A stretch of DNA of 7,912 bases. Source: an uncultured Eubacteriales bacterium (GTDB lineage: Bacteria > Bacillota > Clostridia > Oscillospirales > Acutalibacteraceae). Shown here piece by piece: positions 6,799 through 7,912 of this stretch. Within the stretch, counting starts at the first letter, position 1. Each line of letters starts with the position of its first letter. The notes below the pieces were generated by a model. The model was given only the letters and a program-made list of their open reading frames with translations, was not told the DNA's origin and made no database searches. The translations under genes and the position numbers were made by a program. The stretch lies in NCBI GenBank assembly GCA_934489735.1, contig CAKSSR010000049.1, positions 1 through 7,912 of the forward strand, read 5' to 3'.

Positions 6799-6924
6799 GG
6801 TCAGTTTTAGCAGCATATCCTATATGCTTATCTGTGCGCTAATTTATGATATAACTTTTTTAACAAATAGTCGCCTATCTTTACTAGACGTAAAGGCGGC
6901 CCTTCTTTGCATCAACTTGATGCT
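6753..6924 (-). ncRNA. Putative stand-alone structured RNA, about 170 nt, class unknown
   Basis: The limits are set by a consensus promoter ending at 6930 and a terminator ending at 6753. The predicted 5' end is near 6923-6924. From 5' to 3' the transcript contains three hairpins and the terminator. First is GCATC/GATGC at 6923-6909, the centre of a 7-bp palindrome with one central base. Second is CGCC-TTTAC paired with GTAAA-GGCG at 6898-6872, with a GATA bulge on the 3' side. Third is TTAGC/GCTAA (6842-6807) enclosing a 9-nt one-sided bulge GCACAGATA and an AGCATAT/ATATGCT stem. The terminator stem (6798-6764) follows. Only short frames of about 20 codons lie inside, none with a ribosome binding site. 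It could be a trans-acting small RNA, or an attenuated leader or riboswitch for the trkA operon. I could not match it to 6S, T-box, ydaO (c-di-AMP) or c-di-GMP riboswitch consensus elements. Confidence 0.55.
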
Positions 6925-6929
6925 TTTAT

Positions 6930-6958
6930 ATTATATAACATTTAAAATCGTTTGTCAA
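6930..6958 (-). promoter_or_regulatory. Perfect-consensus sigma-70/sigma-A promoter
   Basis: On the minus strand TTGACA (6958-6953), a 17-nt spacer and TATAAT (6935-6930) match the housekeeping consensus at every base and at optimal spacing. It lies 19 nt outside the candidate IS end at 6978 and points away from it, towards the putative RNA. A GCATCAA-TTGATGC palindrome (6923-6909) begins at the predicted start site and could be an operator or the first RNA hairpin. Confidence 0.8.
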
Positions 6959-6977
6959 GACTTTATTTCAAATAATT

Positions 6978-7000
6978 CAGGGCAACCGCATTAAAAAGTT
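6978..7000. repeat. Candidate terminal inverted repeat of an ISAs1-family element
   Basis: The plus strand reads CAGGGCAACCGCATTAA just beyond the transposase stop codon (7001-6999). ISAs1-family ends commonly begin CAGGG, which is family knowledge from memory. The matching opposite end is not present in the window, consistent with the missing 5' part of the element. Confidence 0.45.
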
Positions 7001-7690
7001 AGCTGAATTTGTTGTAAATGATGTCACATAGAAAATTATCGTCAAAAGAGCATTTAATTCGTTTCCCTTTTAGGTTAAATTTAGAATTTTTAAAAGATTT
7101 ATATAAGTCGGGTGCTATATGTCTCATTACTGCAAGGTTCTCCGCACTATTGTCTTTTCTCATACGACATTGATCTTCATTAAAATCTAAATCCAGGTAC
7201 CAATGCAGACTATTCTCTATCCCTCAATGCTGTCTCACTGTCTTTGAAAATGTATCTATATCTGTTGTTGATGATATAAAATAACTATCATCACTACTTC
7301 CTATTTCATTAATAATTCGTCTACTTCTCACCATCCCTATCGCATTTAAGTTAGCCCATTCTTCTCTATTCTCTATCCATTCGATATCCGTCGTTAAAAA
7401 ATATTCCCTTCTCTTTACTCTACCGTGGTCTTTCCCTTTCGTCTTCCTCTCTTTTAATGGATAATTCTTTCTGCCTCCTTGTGCTGTTTCAAAATATAGT
7501 TTTACTTCATCATGCAGCCTCCCTTGATTTCCTTTTTAACTCGAATACATAATTCCCTTCTTTTTCTATTACCTTTTCACAAGCTTCTTTTTGATAATGT
7601 ATTGCATCTGCTGTGATTCTCTTGCCTTCTATTTTAAAGTTTCCTGACATTTGTCGAAGCACTGGTATCTCATCGGTCCTTTCTCGTATC
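6999..7690 (-). pseudogene. Decayed ISAs1-family (H-repeat type) transposase
   Basis: Reading the minus strand gives the C-terminal half of an ISAs1-family DDE transposase. Landmarks in order: RTDEIPVLRQMSGNFK, ITADAIHYQKEACEK, GNYVFELK, GNQGRLHDEVKLYFE, KDHGRVKRREYF, IGMVRSRRIINE, SDDSYFISS, then GIENSLHWYLDLDFNED and NSAENLAVMRHIAPDLYK, ending at TAA (7001-6999). Two lesions are visible. One extra base in an A-run (7537-7533) shifts the frame between VFELK and GNQG. A TGA at 7226-7224 replaces the Trp codon of the conserved RQHWGIEN motif. The second catalytic Asp (in TADA) and the Glu (in GIEN) remain, but the N-terminal half with the first Asp is absent. Upstream of about 7690 no similarity is recognisable and the frame meets a TAG at 7734-7732. 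The copy is inactive. Confidence 0.9.
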
Positions 7691-7778
7691 TTCTCTCTAT
7701 CATTTATTTTCCCCTTTGATTTGCTTTCTTTCTATGATTCCTTTCTTTATCTTTTGTTAGATGGGTTGTTTTGAATAA

Positions 7779-7912
7779 CTAATAAAACCAGCAGAGATTA
7801 TGATCAATATAGAGGTGCAAAGCAAATACAATGCCGGATATCGAATAGAAAAAAGAGGAACATATTACTTAAGTAGGTTGATTTCATCACAGTATGGGAT
7901 AGAATTTTTAGG
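7779..7912 (+). pseudogene. 5'-truncated PD-(D/E)XK nuclease family transposase (Rpn-like), continues beyond window
   Basis: The plus-strand frame is open from just after a TAA (7776-7778) to the right edge. It reads MINIEVQSKYNAGYRIEK followed by RGTYYLSRLISSQYGIEFL, starting at the ATG at 7800. This matches the central segment of PD-(D/E)XK family putative transposases abundant in Lachnospiraceae, where NIE(A/V)Q carries part of the nuclease active site and is followed by KR-x-YY and ISSQYG-x-EF. In intact members about 100 residues precede this segment. None can be found upstream, where the IS remnant begins, so the gene has lost its 5' end. The rest may be intact outside the window. No ribosome binding site precedes the ATG. 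Confidence 0.7.

Noticed and set aside
6850..6918. 22-codon frame starting at the ATG inside the first hairpin of the RNA
   Set aside because: No ribosome binding site precedes it, the ATG lies within a stem, and the short length gives no support for coding.
6753..6924. c-di-GMP-I, ydaO (c-di-AMP), T-box or 6S RNA
   Set aside because: GCACAG occurs, but without the GNRA-capped helix and downstream conserved elements of c-di-GMP-I. No ydaO or T-box signature sequences are seen, and the ends do not pair into a 6S-type long hairpin.
6731..6994. Plus-strand frame of 87 codons with two hydrophobic stretches
   Set aside because: It has no ribosome binding site, lies antisense to the consensus promoter and terminator, and its last codons are read from the candidate IS terminal repeat. 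No similarity is recognised.

Overview
The window reads as an AT-rich Gram-positive anaerobe of the class Clostridia, quite possibly Lachnospiraceae-like. Supporting signs are the low GC content, strong AGGAG-type ribosome binding sites, TTG starts, clostridial-looking MurE/MurF and a Lachnospiraceae-style PD-(D/E)XK (Rpn) fragment. The species cannot be fixed from the sequence.

Positions 1-6469 form one minus-strand block, transcribed from high to low coordinates. In order it holds two TrkA/RCK potassium-channel regulatory subunits (6469-5852 and 5823-5167), murE (5154-3691), murF (3684-2302), an unrecognised cytoplasmic protein (2298-1522) and ribulose-phosphate 3-epimerase (1503-835). After a 102-nt gap comes the start of a membrane-anchored acidic protein (from 732) made of 32-residue tandem repeats; it runs off the left edge. 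Spacings from murE to rpe are 3-18 nt, so this looks like an operon. An extended -10 promoter (TGTTATAAT, 6501-6509) lies just before the first trkA gene. MurE and MurF carry out consecutive steps in building the peptidoglycan precursor; the TrkA pair would gate K+ uptake, but no TrkH/KtrB pore gene is present here.

Positions 6510-6998 hold no convincing protein gene. They do contain a minus-strand promoter with both boxes at consensus (TTGACA-17 nt-TATAAT, 6958-6930), three hairpins and a strong intrinsic terminator (16-bp stem plus nine T). Together these outline a stand-alone RNA of about 170 nt that I cannot assign to a known class. It is the most interesting element of the window.

Positions 6978-7912 are mobile-element debris. 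There is a decayed ISAs1-family transposase on the minus strand (one frameshift, one Trp-to-stop change, N-terminal half missing) with one candidate terminal repeat. Abutting it on the plus strand is a 5'-truncated PD-(D/E)XK nuclease/transposase fragment that continues past the right edge.
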